From positions 13,160,289 through 13,224,288 of the forward strand of contig NC_037640.1 of the NCBI RefSeq assembly GCF_003254395.2: a DNA stretch of 64,000 nt, written 5' to 3'. The notes under the pieces were generated by a model. The model saw only the letters and a list, made by a program, of their open reading frames with translations, searched no databases and was not told the DNA's origin. The DNA is from Apis mellifera. Taxonomy: Eukaryota > Arthropoda > Insecta > Hymenoptera > Apidae. The position numbers were made by a program, and so were the translations under genes. Shown here one piece after another: positions 14,140 to 26,900 of this stretch (its first letter is position 1; every line of letters begins with the position of its first letter).

Positions 14140-14625
14140 TAGGTCAACAACTATTACCGTATAATGTGAAACAAATGTTAAAACAATGAGTACCGTTAAT
14201 AACATATATATATATATATATTATTCATTTCCATGAATAATTATATTAATCGATCCTTTATTTTTCAGATTTGAAAACGATATTGAAGGAGGAAGAGGAA
14301 GAAGATGTTATAATATGAAACAAATGTTAATAACACATATATATCACTCATTTCATGAATAATTATATTAACCGATCCTTTATTTTTCAGATTTGAAAGC
14401 GATATTGAAAGAGGAAGAAGAAGAAGAGGATATTACTGTATAATATGAAACAAATGTTAATAACATATATATATATATATATCACTCATTTCTATGAATA
14501 ATTATATTAATCGATGGTTTATTTTTCAGATTTGAAAGCGATATTGAAGAAGGAAGAGGAAGAGGAAGAGGAGGATATTATCGTATGATATGAAACAAAT
14601 GTTAAAAATGAAAACTGTTAATAAC

Positions 14626-14668
<43 letters not shown>

Positions 14669-15072
14669 TTATTTCCATGAATAATTATATTAATCGATCA
14701 TTTGTTTTTCAGGTTTGAAAGTGATATTGAAGGAGGAAGAAGAAGAAGAAGAGGATATTACCGTATAATATGAAACAAATATTAATAACACATATATATA
14801 TATATCACTCATTTCCATGAATAATTATATCAACCTATCGTTTATTTTTCAGATTTGAATGCGATATTGAAGAAGGAAGAGGAAGAGGAAGAGGAAGAGA
14901 AGGATATTATCATATAATGTGAAACAAATGTTAAAACAATGATATATATATATATCACTCATTTCCATGAATAATTATATTAATATTGAATGATATTGAA
15001 GAAGGAAGAAGAAAAGAAAGAGGAAGAGGATATTACCGTATGTGAAACAAATATAATGTGAAACAAATGAGA

Positions 15073-15153
<81 letters not shown>

Positions 15154-16195
15154 TCCATTTTCATAAATAATTATATTAATCGATCATTTATTTTTCAGGT
15201 TTGAAAGAGAGATTGAACGAGGAAGAGGAAGAGAAGGATATTACTATATAATGTGAAACAAATATTAAAACAATGAGAACCGTTAATAGCACATGTATAT
15301 ATATTGTCCATTTTCATAAATAATTATATTAATCAATCGTTTATTTTTCAGGTTTGAAAGCGAAATTGAAAGAGGAAGAGGAAGAGGAAGAAGAGGATAT
15401 TACTATATAATGTAAAACAAATGTTAAAACAATGAGAACCGTTAATAACACATATATTGTCCATTTTCATAAATAATTATATTAATCGATGGTTTATTTT
15501 TCAGGTTTGAAAGCAAATTTCCATGAATAATTATATTAATCGATCCTTTATTTTTAGGTTTGAAAGTGATATTGAAGGAGGAAGAAGAAGAAGAGGATAT
15601 TACCGTATAATGTAAAATAAATGTTAATAAACGTTAATATATATATCTCTCAATTGCATGAATAATTATATTAATAGATGGTTTATTTTTCAGGTTTGAA
15701 AGCAATATTAAAAAGCAATATTAAAGGAGGAAGGGGAAGAAGAGGATATTATTATATAATGTAAAACAAATGTTAAAAATGAGAACCGTTAATAACACAT
15801 ATATACATATATATTGTCCATTTTCATGAATAATTATATTAATCGATCGTTTTTTTCAGGTTTGAAAGCAAATATGAAGGAGAAAGATGAAGAGGAGGAT
15901 ATTACTACCACATGAAACAAATGTTAATAACACATATATATATATATATCACTCATTTCCATAAATAATTATATTAATCGATCATTTATTTTTCAGGTTT
16001 GAAAGCGATATTGAAAGAGAAAGAAGAAAAGGAAGAGGAGGATATTACCTATATAATATGAAACAAATGTTAAAACAATGAGAACCGTTAATAACACATA
16101 TATATATTGTTCATTTTCATAAATAATTATATTAATCGATCGTTTTTTTCAGGTTTAAAAACAAGATTGAAGGAGGAAGAGGAAAAGAAGGATAT
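14140..16195 (+). repeat. Tandem array of splice-acceptor-like units (about 13)
   Basis: Units of about 120-180 bp. Each has ATGAAACAAATGTTAA, an AT or TA-rich stretch, ATTTCCATGAATAATTATAT, then ATCGATCNTTTATTTTTCAG, a GAA/GGA-rich segment and GGATATTACCGTATAATATG. CAG/TAG sites are near 14269, 14391, 14529, 14712, 14853, 15198, 15351, 15504, 15558, 15691, 15859, 15997 and 16152. Downstream of each AG the frame reads like LKAILKEEEEEEDI then a stop. The array ends about 30 bases from the donor of the linker exon at 16227. Confidence 0.9.
15075..15151. repeat. (TA)n microsatellite inside the 14-16 kb array
   Basis: About 38 TA units, an expansion of the short TA stretch that every unit of the surrounding array carries. 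Confidence 0.97.
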
Positions 16196-16226
16196 TAGAT
16201 TTGGAAGAGGATGCAACGAAACTTAC

Positions 16227-16390
16227 CGAGTTGCGATTGGTGCGTGGGCGTAGGAGCCGGCCTAACCTTGTCCGGGGGACACCTTCTGGTTGCAGCTACG
16301 GTGGCTGGCAAGGGTATACTCGTGGTTCCAGCGCCAGGACCACCACCTGCACCCCCGACTGCCGACTGCTTGTTGTACGGTGACGGCAAT
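16227..16390 (-). CDS. sick: Navigator linker exon (LPSPYNKQSA...)
   Basis: Acceptor gtttcttcgatccatccag before 16390 and donor CTCG|GTAAGT after 16227. It is 164 bp: one base completing an Arg codon, 54 codons, one base over (phase 1). It encodes LPSPYNKQSAVGGAGGGPGA, GTTSIPLPAT, VAATRRCPPDKVRPAPTPTH, QSQL. This is a low-complexity Gly/Pro/Thr-rich, positively charged linker, as expected for the disordered region after the CH domain in navigators. It is the common acceptor for the CH exon (30846) and the CH-less first exon (26741). The next exon is probably outside the window, more than 16 kb away. Confidence 0.88.
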
Positions 16391-18436
16391 CTGGATGGAT
16401 CGAAGAAACAGAAATCTATTTAGAAAGCAACGTCTCCTTGGGAACTCTTACTATTAATACGCTCGAAAACTAGTTTTCTCTCGTTCATTTTTCTGTTCAT
16501 TTTCCATTAGAGAAGGAAAAGAGTACGCTCGAATCGTGTTTTTCGTCGACTCTATTTTACCGTCCCACGATAACTTTCTTCTTTTCGGTTTGTTTCACGA
16601 ACAACACGTTATTTCTCTTTCCCTCGTGTTTTCGACGATTATAATTACTTTTCTTTCTCTCTCGTCGAGTAATAACAATAATCTTGGCTGTAAGAAATAA
16701 TAGCCGTTCAAACAAAAGGCGCGAGAGCATGGATCGAGAGAAATCGAGAAGCGAGATAAACTCGTCGAAGGAAATTCTTGATCCGTGTTCAGTTTCGTGC
16801 GGCGATTGGATCGCATACCAAAATCGCGTGTTCCGGCGAAAAAGGGAAAAAAAGAAAAAGTGAGAGGGCAAACGCGAGAGAAATAAAAGGAAGAGAACTC
16901 GAGGAGGGCGTTAACGCGCGGGCCAAAGAAAACGCGCTGGTGAACGAAAACACGAGGAGGGAAAGAGAGTTTCGTTGGTGGTCGTTTCAAGCTCGAGCGA
17001 TTCCTTTTTCCCCTCTTCGTAACGAAGATGGTGACTTTTGTCGATTTGAATCGAACGACTTTTAACGATCGAGAAATATCATCGAATTATTTTCACCGTT
17101 TCTTTTATGCAATTGCATTACGTGAGATGAAAAATAGAGAGTTTTAGAAAAATTAATATTTTGAGGACGCAAGTGAATAAAAAAAAAAAGAATTGTACTT
17201 CGATCGAATTAAAAACACGAGTCGAAAGAGCGTAATAGATTTTACGAGGGATAAATCTGCTCGTGGGAATGAAAATAAGACTGAAAGACGTAGCCCGAGG
17301 GTAAAACCCATGAGGCGCGTGAAACGAAGAAACGCGAGGTAAACTCGTGAAATCTACCAAGTTTCCCTAACAATCTTCACCGCGTGTCGCGTCACCCAAG
17401 AATGGTAAATATTTGGCTTAAACGATGACGTCGGTATCTGGAAGAAGCAGCTCTTTTTCTTTTCTTTTTTTTTCTCCCGCACGCTTTTGTCGATGAATCA
17501 ACCAATGAAAGCATCGGTTTCCTAGAAACCAAGGCTAAGAGAGAATTATTCTCGTTTTGGGATGTTTTGATCGAAACGTCAGGATACGCGGAATACCTAT
17601 TCCTGTATTCGTCGTTTTTAAATAAAACCAGGATTTTTCATACTTTACGGATCTTGATAAGCGAAACGTGGTACGATTATTTACGTTCGAAATTCGATGA
17701 ATATGCATATGCACGTTACAAGCTACCCGATTATTTTCAAAAGCCTAAGGGTAAAATGTAGGAACAAGACGCGTTAATGGGCCTGACCTCCTTTTACGAC
17801 TCGAATAAAAATTTTCAAATGGTGCGGTGGTTATAATGCGTGTTATAACGCATAAAGAACGGCGAGACGTTTATTGGAGGCGAACTGTAAGAAGCGATAA
17901 GCAAGGCGCATCCTCGTGTTCCCCTTAGGATGTACGAGGATACCGAGACTCGTGTCGACTGGACGATATTGATCGTAAGAATTGATACAAGACCGGTTAC
18001 TCTCTTTAAAAACGAATCATCTACCCACACGCTGCTCCGTAGATAAGGTAGAATCGAGCGAGCACGGAATCGTACGTTTTATTTTTAATATCGAATTAGA
18101 TGGTTTTACTGCTCGCAGGTAGGTTTTAACCGCACGAGTACAAAGGTAAAAAAAAAAAAAGGAACGAAGATGGAAAACGAGTAAATCCTTGTTTCTTTGT
18201 TTTTAAAGCGTATAATCTTTATCCTCTATTTTTATCCTCTGACGCGACGAAATTTATTTTTCTCTCTCGTTTCGCTATTCACTCGAGGAGAATAAGATAC
18301 AGGCTTATATTTTCCGCGGTGTTTAAAATACTTACTCCTGTACTAGAGTTTAATGGTGTCTACCTATATCCGAGGAAAGAATAATTACACCTTTCATTTC
18401 GCGTAAAAATTTTCCAAAGAAATTTATTTACCGGTC

Positions 18437-18470
18437 TTTATATACCTACTTGTACAAGTAGGTATATAAA
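18437..18470. repeat. 34-bp perfect palindrome
   Basis: The left half TTTATATACCTACTTGT is followed without spacer by its exact reverse complement. It could extrude a cruciform or be a symmetric binding site. It is isolated in intron sequence. Confidence 0.97.
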
Positions 18471-20381
18471 TTAAATTCTTTATTTTCTCCTCACTGTCGT
18501 AATTATTATTATTTAACGGATACGACGCGATTTTTTTCTTTCTTTTTTTTTTTTTTTTTTTTTTTTGCAACTAGAGATTCGTTCAAACGGATATTTTTCA
18601 AATTTAAAGGAAATATCGTTTCACCTAAGAACGTTTTTTTTTTTCAAGTATACCAATCCGTATATATGTATATATACCGCATATAGAGAAGAGAAATGGT
18701 GGTCCATAAAAATTTACGAGCTTTTCTCCTTTGTCGATTCGTTCGTTCACGCAGCGGCGTGTTAGATTCGTCCGAGTCCGTGGTGATACATCGATGGTAA
18801 TAGATCGCAGGATAAAAAAGAGAAAGAAAAAAAAAAATTGTGAAATGTTTTTCCTGCGACGATACATTGACGTCGCGCGAAAGAAAAAAGCGTTTCAATC
18901 TTCGAAGAAGAAACCTGCCACTAGGAGAACGTTTCGGCGTTATTTACGAGGGTAATATCGGGAATTAATGTTCCCGGCCGGTGTTGCGAACAGCAGCGCC
19001 ATCGGTATCGCGTTTTGCAATTTCTGTCGACTTCTCCGCAACCAGTCGACATATTAATATGGCAAGATATGACGTGCTTTGAGTGTAAACACCGTCTTTA
19101 CGACGCCTTTGTCCCTCGTTCGTAGGCAAGAGGTGTTTCTTCGAATGGTCGCACGCTATCGGCGATATTATTAAGCTTTGAACACCAAGTGAGATGAGAC
19201 GTTAAGGGTGTGGAAACTTCTAAGCTTGCGCTGTTGTAAAGTATCGTCCATTTTTGCGGGATCCCGGTTCAATGTCGTAAACTTAACGAGACGGAATCCC
19301 CTAAGAGACTCGAAATCGAGTTTCACGGCCGAATTTAACGCGATTTGGATTCGAGTTTGATCGGAATCTTTTATACGTAAATGCACGAATTGTTATTCGT
19401 TTCGAAATATATCGTTCGAAACAATAATAAGGGTGAATCATTGCACGGTTAAACGAAAGCTATTAATTACAAGACTTGTTATCGATGTATCGGTCTTCTA
19501 GTTGTACGAGTGTTATTAACTCGAATGATGGATCACGTTGCAAGAATTTCATATGCAAAACGCGTGTTCAGTTACGCGTACACACACGCGTTCGATCGTG
19601 TCGCGTGCACTCGTGATACGGACACGTCGTGGAGACAATTAATGCAGACACAGGCATGCAGGTATGTATGTATATATGCACGGCAAAGGGGAGGGGAAGG
19701 AGATTCTGTTAATTACTCGAGCCTCTGGTTTCCATATCCGTTGGGAGTCCCCCTCGAGGATCGATATCCGATTTCTCCTCCCTCCCTTCTTCGACCTCCC
19801 AAAACTGATGTTACTTTAATAAATCGTCGTTAAAGTTGAATTTGAAGATCGAATACGATCATATCGATTCATCGAGCGGCGAAAAGGATGCGAAAAAAAA
19901 AAATATTTTCGTCCCAGATAATATTACAACAATGACCCAACTGATGATAACGGTATCGTAACGATAGCGTTCTATAGACGAATGACTCTTACAGAGTTCC
20001 GGTCTACATAAAATCACCGTTTCCCGCTAACGAGATCGCTTTCATATGCAATGACCTCGCCTAGATTTCATCTCGAGTCATTCATCGAAATATACGAGTT
20101 TCGAAAAAAAAAAAAAAAAAAACACTATTTCGAAGGATTAAAAAAAAAATCTAAGCTAATTTAAATTTCGAATTAGCTTAAATTCGTCATATCGTAAAGA
20201 AGAAGAAAAAAATCGCGAAGAGTATTCTCGTTGGTAAGGAAGGCAGTGTTTCGAGGTAATCCGTGGAGATCGAATAGAGCTAGGTTATGGTCGGTTCGTA
20301 AAGAAAAAAAAAATGAGGATCGTTAACGGCGATAAATAACAGAGTTGGACGGTGGAGTAAAACGCGTAAAATTACGGTTTT

Positions 20382-20760
20382 ACCTGAACGAGACGAGAAC
20401 GATCGTCTGGAGAGGCGTAGCCGAGTCGTGAGGCGAGCTGTTCGTGAAAGCGCGAACGACGCAACCCCACCTCGGGACCCGGACCGCGCGTGTCTTCGTG
20501 GCTAGATCTAATTGGCCGGGCGATCGGGGAAAAAATTGGCGCGGACCGAAGCCGCTAAGTTTTCGAAGCAATTAGAAGGAATGTCGCCGGGTGGCGTGGC
20601 GCGGCGATACGGATCTCTACCTTTTTCCACCTAACCCCGTGTACACACACGGTTGAGCACAAGTGCCGTTACCAACTTCCCCCACCACTTGCGCGCGCCT
20701 TAACTATATCGAACCACGCCGCGTCCGTTTGTGCGCATAGTTGTGCATCTCGCGCGGATA
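20382..20760 (-). other. Possible non-coding leader exon with TATA box
   Basis: On the minus strand CTATATATC (20787-20779) is followed about 25-30 bases later by CCACAGTTA, then about 380 GC-rich bases ending in TTCAG|GTAAAA at 20382. The frame in phase 2 is open for about 63 codons before the donor but has no ATG. If spliced to the linker exon it would therefore be untranslated leader. It stands out by base composition from the AT-rich intron around it. No homology recognised. Confidence 0.25.
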
Positions 20761-20839
20761 ACTGTGGACAGAGCTGGGATATATAGTTCGGTCGACCGCG
20801 CACGTTCCCTCCAATTGCCCACTAAACCAGCGTTATTGA

Positions 20840-21250
20840 CACGTTGAAAAAGTTACTGGTTAAAAACCTCGAATAAAGTTGGTTTAAGTAATCACTTGTT
20901 AAAACGCTCGTTCGTGGATTATTACAGATGAACGATAAATTAGAATCGAAATAGCTTCGATTAAATTAAATTTTCCCCGTCACTGTTGGACAGATTTAAT
21001 ACAATTCTCCTTTGATGATCGTTTGAAGCAAATCAACAGTGGTTGTCATACGACGAATATTGCTTATTAATTTTCGTGAAATTTTGTAAGATATTAATTA
21101 TTCAGAATTGGATTATTAAAAAACCTGGAATAAAATTACTTTAAGTTAATCATAATTGTTAACTAAATTACAATTTATTTCCTATTATTATTATTACGTT
21201 TTCAACAATGAAATATTAAAGTAACTATTAAATTTTCCCTTTTATTACCT
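20840..21250 (+). repeat. Dispersed repeat, copy A
   Basis: Shares ordered motifs with 41188-41640: AGTTACTGGTTAAAA / AAGTAATTAAAAATT, TCGAATAAAGTTRGTT, TGTTGGACAGATTTA, GATGATCRTT, and TTAATTTTCRTGAAATTTT. No coding potential. An old unnamed dispersed element. Confidence 0.6.
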
Positions 21251-21774
21251 TCATCATAGACTCTTCGTCATATTTGATCGATTTTTTTCTGGAAATTAAT
21301 TAAATTGGAAATGAAAAAGAGTTTCGAACCATTCGACGAGTATTTTTGATTGACTCGATTATTATTATTTTTTTTTTTTTAATAACAAATGTAAAGAGAA
21401 AAATGAAAAATCGAAATTGAACACGTGTAGGGTGAAATTCTTAGGATCAAGTTTGGTGCGGTGAACTCGCATAAATATTTCGCGTGAATGGATCTGGTAA
21501 TTTATCCATGGCACCATGGAGTAATTGCACGGTTAGTCAGTTCTTTTGAAGACCAGTTTGCAACGACGGTGAAAGCGTACACACACCACCGATTTTTTTC
21601 CCCCAACCGTACGCTAAACGATAAATTGTATACGAATGCAAATTGTACTATTCGCGGATAGAGGAGCAATGTCAGCCTTGCCCTTTGTGCTAAAATCACC
21701 GTTTAGAAGAAAATTTAAGAAAAGGCACGAAAAGGGTATATAATATCTCCAACATTTATCTTACTTTGCGACTA

Positions 21775-21777
<3 letters not shown>

Positions 21778-21811
<34 letters not shown>
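21778..21811. repeat. Poly(A) run, 34 bases
   Basis: Longest homopolymer in the window. No retroposed sequence recognised directly upstream. Confidence 0.97.
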
Positions 21812-21812
<1 letters not shown>

Positions 21813-24029
21813 GAAAGCTTAATCATCCCCGGTTGACACGACTCATCCACGGTGTAAAATAAACGGAAGACGGATAGGAAACGTTATAACGATATAAATC
21901 TATGTCGAGCAGTAATGTATATTAAAGAAATGATCGCGCGTGACAAGCGTTTCACTCCGAATACTTCGCGCGAATGGCTAATTCATTCCCGGTATTAGAG
22001 TATATTGTGTGTTTGTGTGTGTGTGTGCACGTATCCGTGGATACGAGCCAAATCGAGTTATTTTCAAACGAGTCCGAGGATCTCGTCGATCCTCGTAACG
22101 TAAGCACGTAAGGGATTTCTTAGATCTCTTATTATTAACAAGAATCGCGAAAAATTCTCTCTTTATTATTAAAGTATCCTTGCAATAATAATAATAATAA
22201 TAATAACAACAACCGAGCAACAACGAGACATTTGTTTTCAGGACGCATTTTGTTTCAAGAGCGCGCGATGTTCTCAGGACGTTCTCGCGATAATTTCGCG
22301 CGAACAGCGGTGGCCGATAATTAATCAGTGGTGGGGAGAGGAGTGGGGGAAGGGGCAAGGAGGCAGCGGCGGGTGGGGAGGGGGGAGAGAGAGAGAGGAG
22401 CGCGAGCGAGGCGATTATTACTCTTCGCTCGAAGGTTGCAAGAGCCGATTCTCGAGTGGTCGATAGAGGCAGCAGAATCGCGAGGAAGAGAAAGTGCGCG
22501 CGGCTATGCGCGCACGGTTGCGCGTTCCTGTTTCCAGAGCGAGGAGATAAATTTAGATAATCTCGGGGAAAAAGGACGGTGTTCTACCAGGAAGGGCGAC
22601 GCACTATTCCACGCGGATGATATTATTATCGCGGCCGGTTAACCGCTTATTATTCCCCGTCTTCAGAAACGCAAGGACGCGGGACAAACGTTTATTAGGC
22701 ATGGCTGTATTCGCCCTATGACTAACGGTCTCCCGATATATCTTTCGCTCGTTCGCCACGTTCGTAATCTCGACTCGATTACGCGTTATATATCGATCGT
22801 TCGAGTAAAACGATTCTTTCTTCGAGGATGCGTTATGCTTGGATGAAAAATATCGGGAAAAAAAGTTTCCATCGCGGACGGAAACGCGAAGAAAGAAGAG
22901 TCTTGCGCAAAGTCGGGTCCAAGTTCTCATGCTACGACCGGATCTTCGCTTCGAAACGATCGAACGCTCCTCCTCCTCCTCCTCCTCCTCTTTGTTCGCG
23001 ACGAGAGGCCGTCGAAAGGTTACACTTAATTATGACATTCGGGAAGGCACGTTTTACCAGCGGGAAGTGACTTTCCCTCGAGTGCTTGTATATATACGGG
23101 AGAGAATACATTAAAGTAATTGAGGAGTTTGTGTAAAAGTTGTTTGATGACATGCGTGTATATATATATATATAGTATGTGTGTGTATACATTGCCTATT
23201 TTCATTATATATAAATAAGAAATTTACACGGATAATACACGGATGAAATATTTAAAAATCTTTTTAAAACGTGTAAATCTTTTTGAAAATGTTTCGAATT
23301 TATTTTTTCTTTTTTATCGATGTCATAAACGAGTAATTGATTTTTAATCCGAATCATTATTTTACGCACGCGAAATAATTATCGATCGATCGATTTCGAT
23401 TGTCGTAATTACGAAGTTAATTAAAAAACGTTCCATCCAATTTTCTGTAAATGGTTTTCAACGAAGAGAACAATTTGAAACCGTGATTAATCGAATTTCA
23501 ATTGATCGAAATCCTAATTGAATTTCCACAATTATGGATTATATAAAATTGCGAGAAAAAGGAGTTACCGTCCGATGGTATATTCCCGTGTTGAAAAAAT
23601 ATGAAAGATATTACGTATATACGATACCGTTACTTAAATTTTACTCGGCTATTATTTTATTTTAATTACGATCCTCCTTAACGAGTTCTCGACGCGTGCG
23701 AAAATAGCAGTAATAATATCGAGCGATGGCATTTCCAGCATGGCTCAATCTCAATAGAGAACGAATCGATGGATCGAGAGCAATGGATATTGAAACGGCG
23801 GACGAATACAAAGGGAACGGTGATTTCACGATCGACGATCGATCTCTCAATGCGTCCAACTTGCGCACTTTGACCAGGCGATCGCTAACAGAAGCGAGAA
23901 CGTACTCGAGAATCTATTTCTGCGACCATTCACATCGAAAACACCAACTCACACTCGTCTCTCTCTCGAATGTCTTTGAACTCGTTCGCTAAATAAAGAG
24001 AATTTTCGCTCGAAAGCGAACGAAGGGAA

Positions 24030-24076
24030 AGGGAGACGACGACAACGACCACGACGACGACGACGACGACGACAAC
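24030..24076. repeat. (GAC)n microsatellite
   Basis: Imperfect GAC trinucleotide run with GACCAC and GACAAC interruptions, in a GC-richer patch. Confidence 0.93.
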
Positions 24077-24711
24077 GGCGTGGAGGACGAAACGAAGGGA
24101 GAAAATGATGGGACCCGCGTGAAATAATCGCACGAGTCGCGAATAATAAATCAAACGGGTCGACTCGGCGGGCGTAATACGTTGGAGAAGGAGGGAGGAA
24201 AGGGCAAGGGAGAAGGAAGGACAGAGAGAAAGAAAGAGAAAGTATCTCTTTAGAATCGCGACCGTGCTGCTGCCGCGCGGCGGCCACGTGCTTCGTGAAT
24301 AACCGTCGCCCGTGCTCGACTTTTTCTCGTCCTTTTTTTCCCTTCCCTATCTTCTTCCTTCGCCTCTTCTTTCCTTTAACGCGCCACGCCATTACGTTTT
24401 TTCCCCCTCCTTTTGAACTATTTTTCGTATTTACGATATTTGTTAAATTTTTAAGAAAAATATACACAAGAAATAAATGGATTTCTTTGTAAAGTAAAAT
24501 CCATAATTTATTTCACTTTAATCGACGTAACGTAATTTATCGCAATTATTATTATTATTATTATTACAAATCCTCTCGATTTGCTTCGTTTCTCGCAAAA
24601 AAAAAAAAAAAAATAATTTACTTACTTTTATCACGATCAGATTTGATTCGTTACACCAACTTACTTGTACATTATTCAACTATTCACTTCGAAGTACCGC
24701 GCACAATCACC

Positions 24712-24715
<4 letters not shown>

Positions 24716-24751
<36 letters not shown>
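24716..24751. repeat. (TC)n microsatellite
   Basis: About 18 TC units in intron. Confidence 0.95.
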
Positions 24752-24754
<3 letters not shown>

Positions 24755-26487
24755 TTCTTTCGTTTCGAGAACCGTTACACTTTTATCCGTTTCGAAGACA
24801 GAACGTTCCATGCGTGCAAAAATATCAAGCATGAGGAAAATGACAGACAGAATTTGTACGATACCATTGTATCGTGTGTTATCTGGAGGGATGTTACGAA
24901 ATAACGTACATGAAACTCGATCGAATCCGGGAGGACACGCGAAGCGAAGCAACGGAACAAAGGCGGCCATTTAATAGGAACATTTGATGCATTTCGAATC
25001 GCACGGAAATCGAGGCGATCCGCGCCTCGAGCGAAGTTTATTCGAAAGGCGTCGTCGTGCCAACGGACCGGTTCTCCCACGGGAACAGTCAAGTCCTTCG
25101 TTTACGACAGAATTTCGCAAAACGGATTTTTCTTATCTCTTTCTTCTTTTTTTCCCCCCTCGCGCATTTTCATTGTGCACTGAGCATCGACTCGCTTCAT
25201 CTGGCAAAAATAATAATAATATATACACCGCTTGCCTATACCGCCACCTTTCGCTCTTTAAAAGGAAACTTCTGCTTTTCGTCAATCCGATAGGTGCCAG
25301 GTGCGTAGGATCCGGGGGCGTCGATAGACCCTGAAAAATTATTAGAGGCGTCCTCTTCCTGATACAACTTTTTTTCATCCCGAATTACAATCATTAAGTT
25401 TTATATTCGAAAAATATAAATATCGATTTATATTCGAAAGTATTCTTTTAACGTGAATTTTGGTATTATATTATTATTTGTATATTTCATATTCGCAAGC
25501 AATATCAGTTGCGTCGTGAGCATTATTATACGAATAGATAAGGAGGCATTATTGTTGATGTATGTAATTTATTGTGCGAGACAGTCATTTGTTACGAAAA
25601 AATATTTTTTTTGAAAAATTACACGAGATATTGGTTAAAAAATAAGTTTTTGAAAAAGTCACGTTTCAACTATCTTTTTACAAATCGTAGAAATTATTAA
25701 TGCTATCTTCTATAATGTGGCCTTCTAAAGGAAGTAAAACGCATTAGGAAGAATCAACGTGGTAGTTAATACGATACCACATCCGTGCATAAAGAAAATT
25801 CTGAAAACTCGTTTAAGAAAGAAATAATAAACTTTCTTAATAGGAAGACACGTTACGTTTCCTATAAAAGTGGAATTTCGAGTTTAAAATTTTACTCGCG
25901 ATTTATTAGAATGGAAAGATTCTATTCTATTCTATGTATCGAAAGAGCGAATTTCGGTCGGTAAAAATGTTCCGTCCGCCGAGGGAAAAAAGTGAGAAAG
26001 TTTTTTTGCACGGATGTATCGACAGCGGCGACTCTGCGTGACAGAATGTTCTCATCGAATCGCGTGTTCGCGTCGGAGGTTCGAGTGCAGAAGGTGTCGA
26101 GGTGCGACCTGTACTCAAGGCCTAACCGGTCTTCGGGGCCCCTTGGCGATGCCCAGTCGGAGCCACGAGGCGGGGGATCTGGTTTTGTAATTTTTTCCTT
26201 CTCAATATAGATCGTGACCGAGCACGTCTTATTCATTTCGCGTCCTGTAATTATACACGCTGTGCTATTCTCACTTTTGCACAGTTCATCGTCTAACCAA
26301 ATCCAACTTATAAATATTCTCGATACTACGATAAATTTAAAAGCCTGTACTTTAATGTCGAAACCACAAGACAAAACATTACCAGGTTTCTGCGGTGCAA
26401 AGATCGTGAAATCCGGGAGAACTGCTGCTTCAAACAAACAACACGAAGTAGTCACCGTGAAAGTTCAATCCGCAAACTAGGATTCGA

Positions 26488-26492
<5 letters not shown>

Positions 26493-26520
<28 letters not shown>
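26493..26520. repeat. (TA)n microsatellite
   Basis: 14 TA units about 220 bases beyond the donor of the CH-less first exon. Confidence 0.95.
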
Positions 26521-26523
<3 letters not shown>

Positions 26524-26740
26524 CGAGAGTATAAGCATCGTGAATTAAATCGAAGCGAAACGACGAGTCGAGATATTCAGATGCGTTTGCGAACGTTTTG
26601 TTTCTCAACCGAAAAATCAATGGCGACCGCGTACAGCAAGGATTCGAAGATTTGCAAACGAAATAACCGGTTTTCACTTGGCCGAGAAGAAGGACGAGAA
26701 AAAAAAGGACGAGAAACTGAGATTGAATCGTGAACGATAC

Positions 26741-26814
26741 CTGTGCGCTTCCGGTGAATTTGGCAAGCTGCGAGCTTTCCTGTTGGCCCCACCACTGCTT
26801 CCGCTGTTTCCCAT
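26741..26814 (-). CDS. sick: Alternative first exon, CH-less navigator isoform (MGNSGSS...)
   Basis: ATG at 26814-26812 in a strong context (CAAAATGG) opens 24 codons, MGNSGSSGGANRKARSLPNS then PEAH, ending in phase 2 at ACAG|GTATCG. Phase 2 is the phase needed by the linker exon at 16390, giving ...EAHR-LPSPYNKQ, just as the CH exon gives ...DMPR-LPSPYNKQ. No polypyrimidine/AG acceptor lies upstream, so this is a transcript start, not an internal exon. The isoform would skip the CH domain entirely. M-G-N-S-G-S fits the N-myristoylation consensus (Gly2, small residue at 6), followed by a basic/serine segment; membrane targeting is inference. Vertebrate NAV1 likewise lacks the CH domain. Confidence 0.68.
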
Positions 26815-26900
26815 TTTGCACCAATTTTGAGGTTAGCTACTCCGCGCGATCCGAAATAGTATCACACTTCTCGCGTGCACTGACACTTCTGACGGTCAAA
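26815..26900 (-). promoter_or_regulatory. Leader and possible initiator of CH-less isoform
   Basis: On the minus strand a TCAGT arthropod-type initiator lies at 26883-26879, giving a leader of about 67 bases before the ATG at 26814. I see no TATA box around 30 bases upstream. A GGATC resembling a downstream promoter element lies about 30 bases into the leader, two bases off the usual spacing. Tentative. Confidence 0.35.

Larger units (their letters stand above)
16391..26740. other. Intron shared by CH and CH-less isoforms
   Basis: Contains the 34-bp palindrome, the possible leader exon at 20.4-20.8 kb, a dispersed repeat, a poly(A) run, a GC-rich block at 22.3-22.6 kb with purine repeats, and microsatellites. 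No recognised coding exon. Confidence 0.55.

Noticed and set aside
22328..22642. 104-codon Arg/Gly-rich plus-strand frame
   Set aside because: Purine repeats and CpG-rich sequence; no splice or homology support.
25922..26455. 177-codon minus-strand frame beyond the CH-less first exon
   Set aside because: No homology recognised, no good donor in frame, and the plus strand is also open over part of it.
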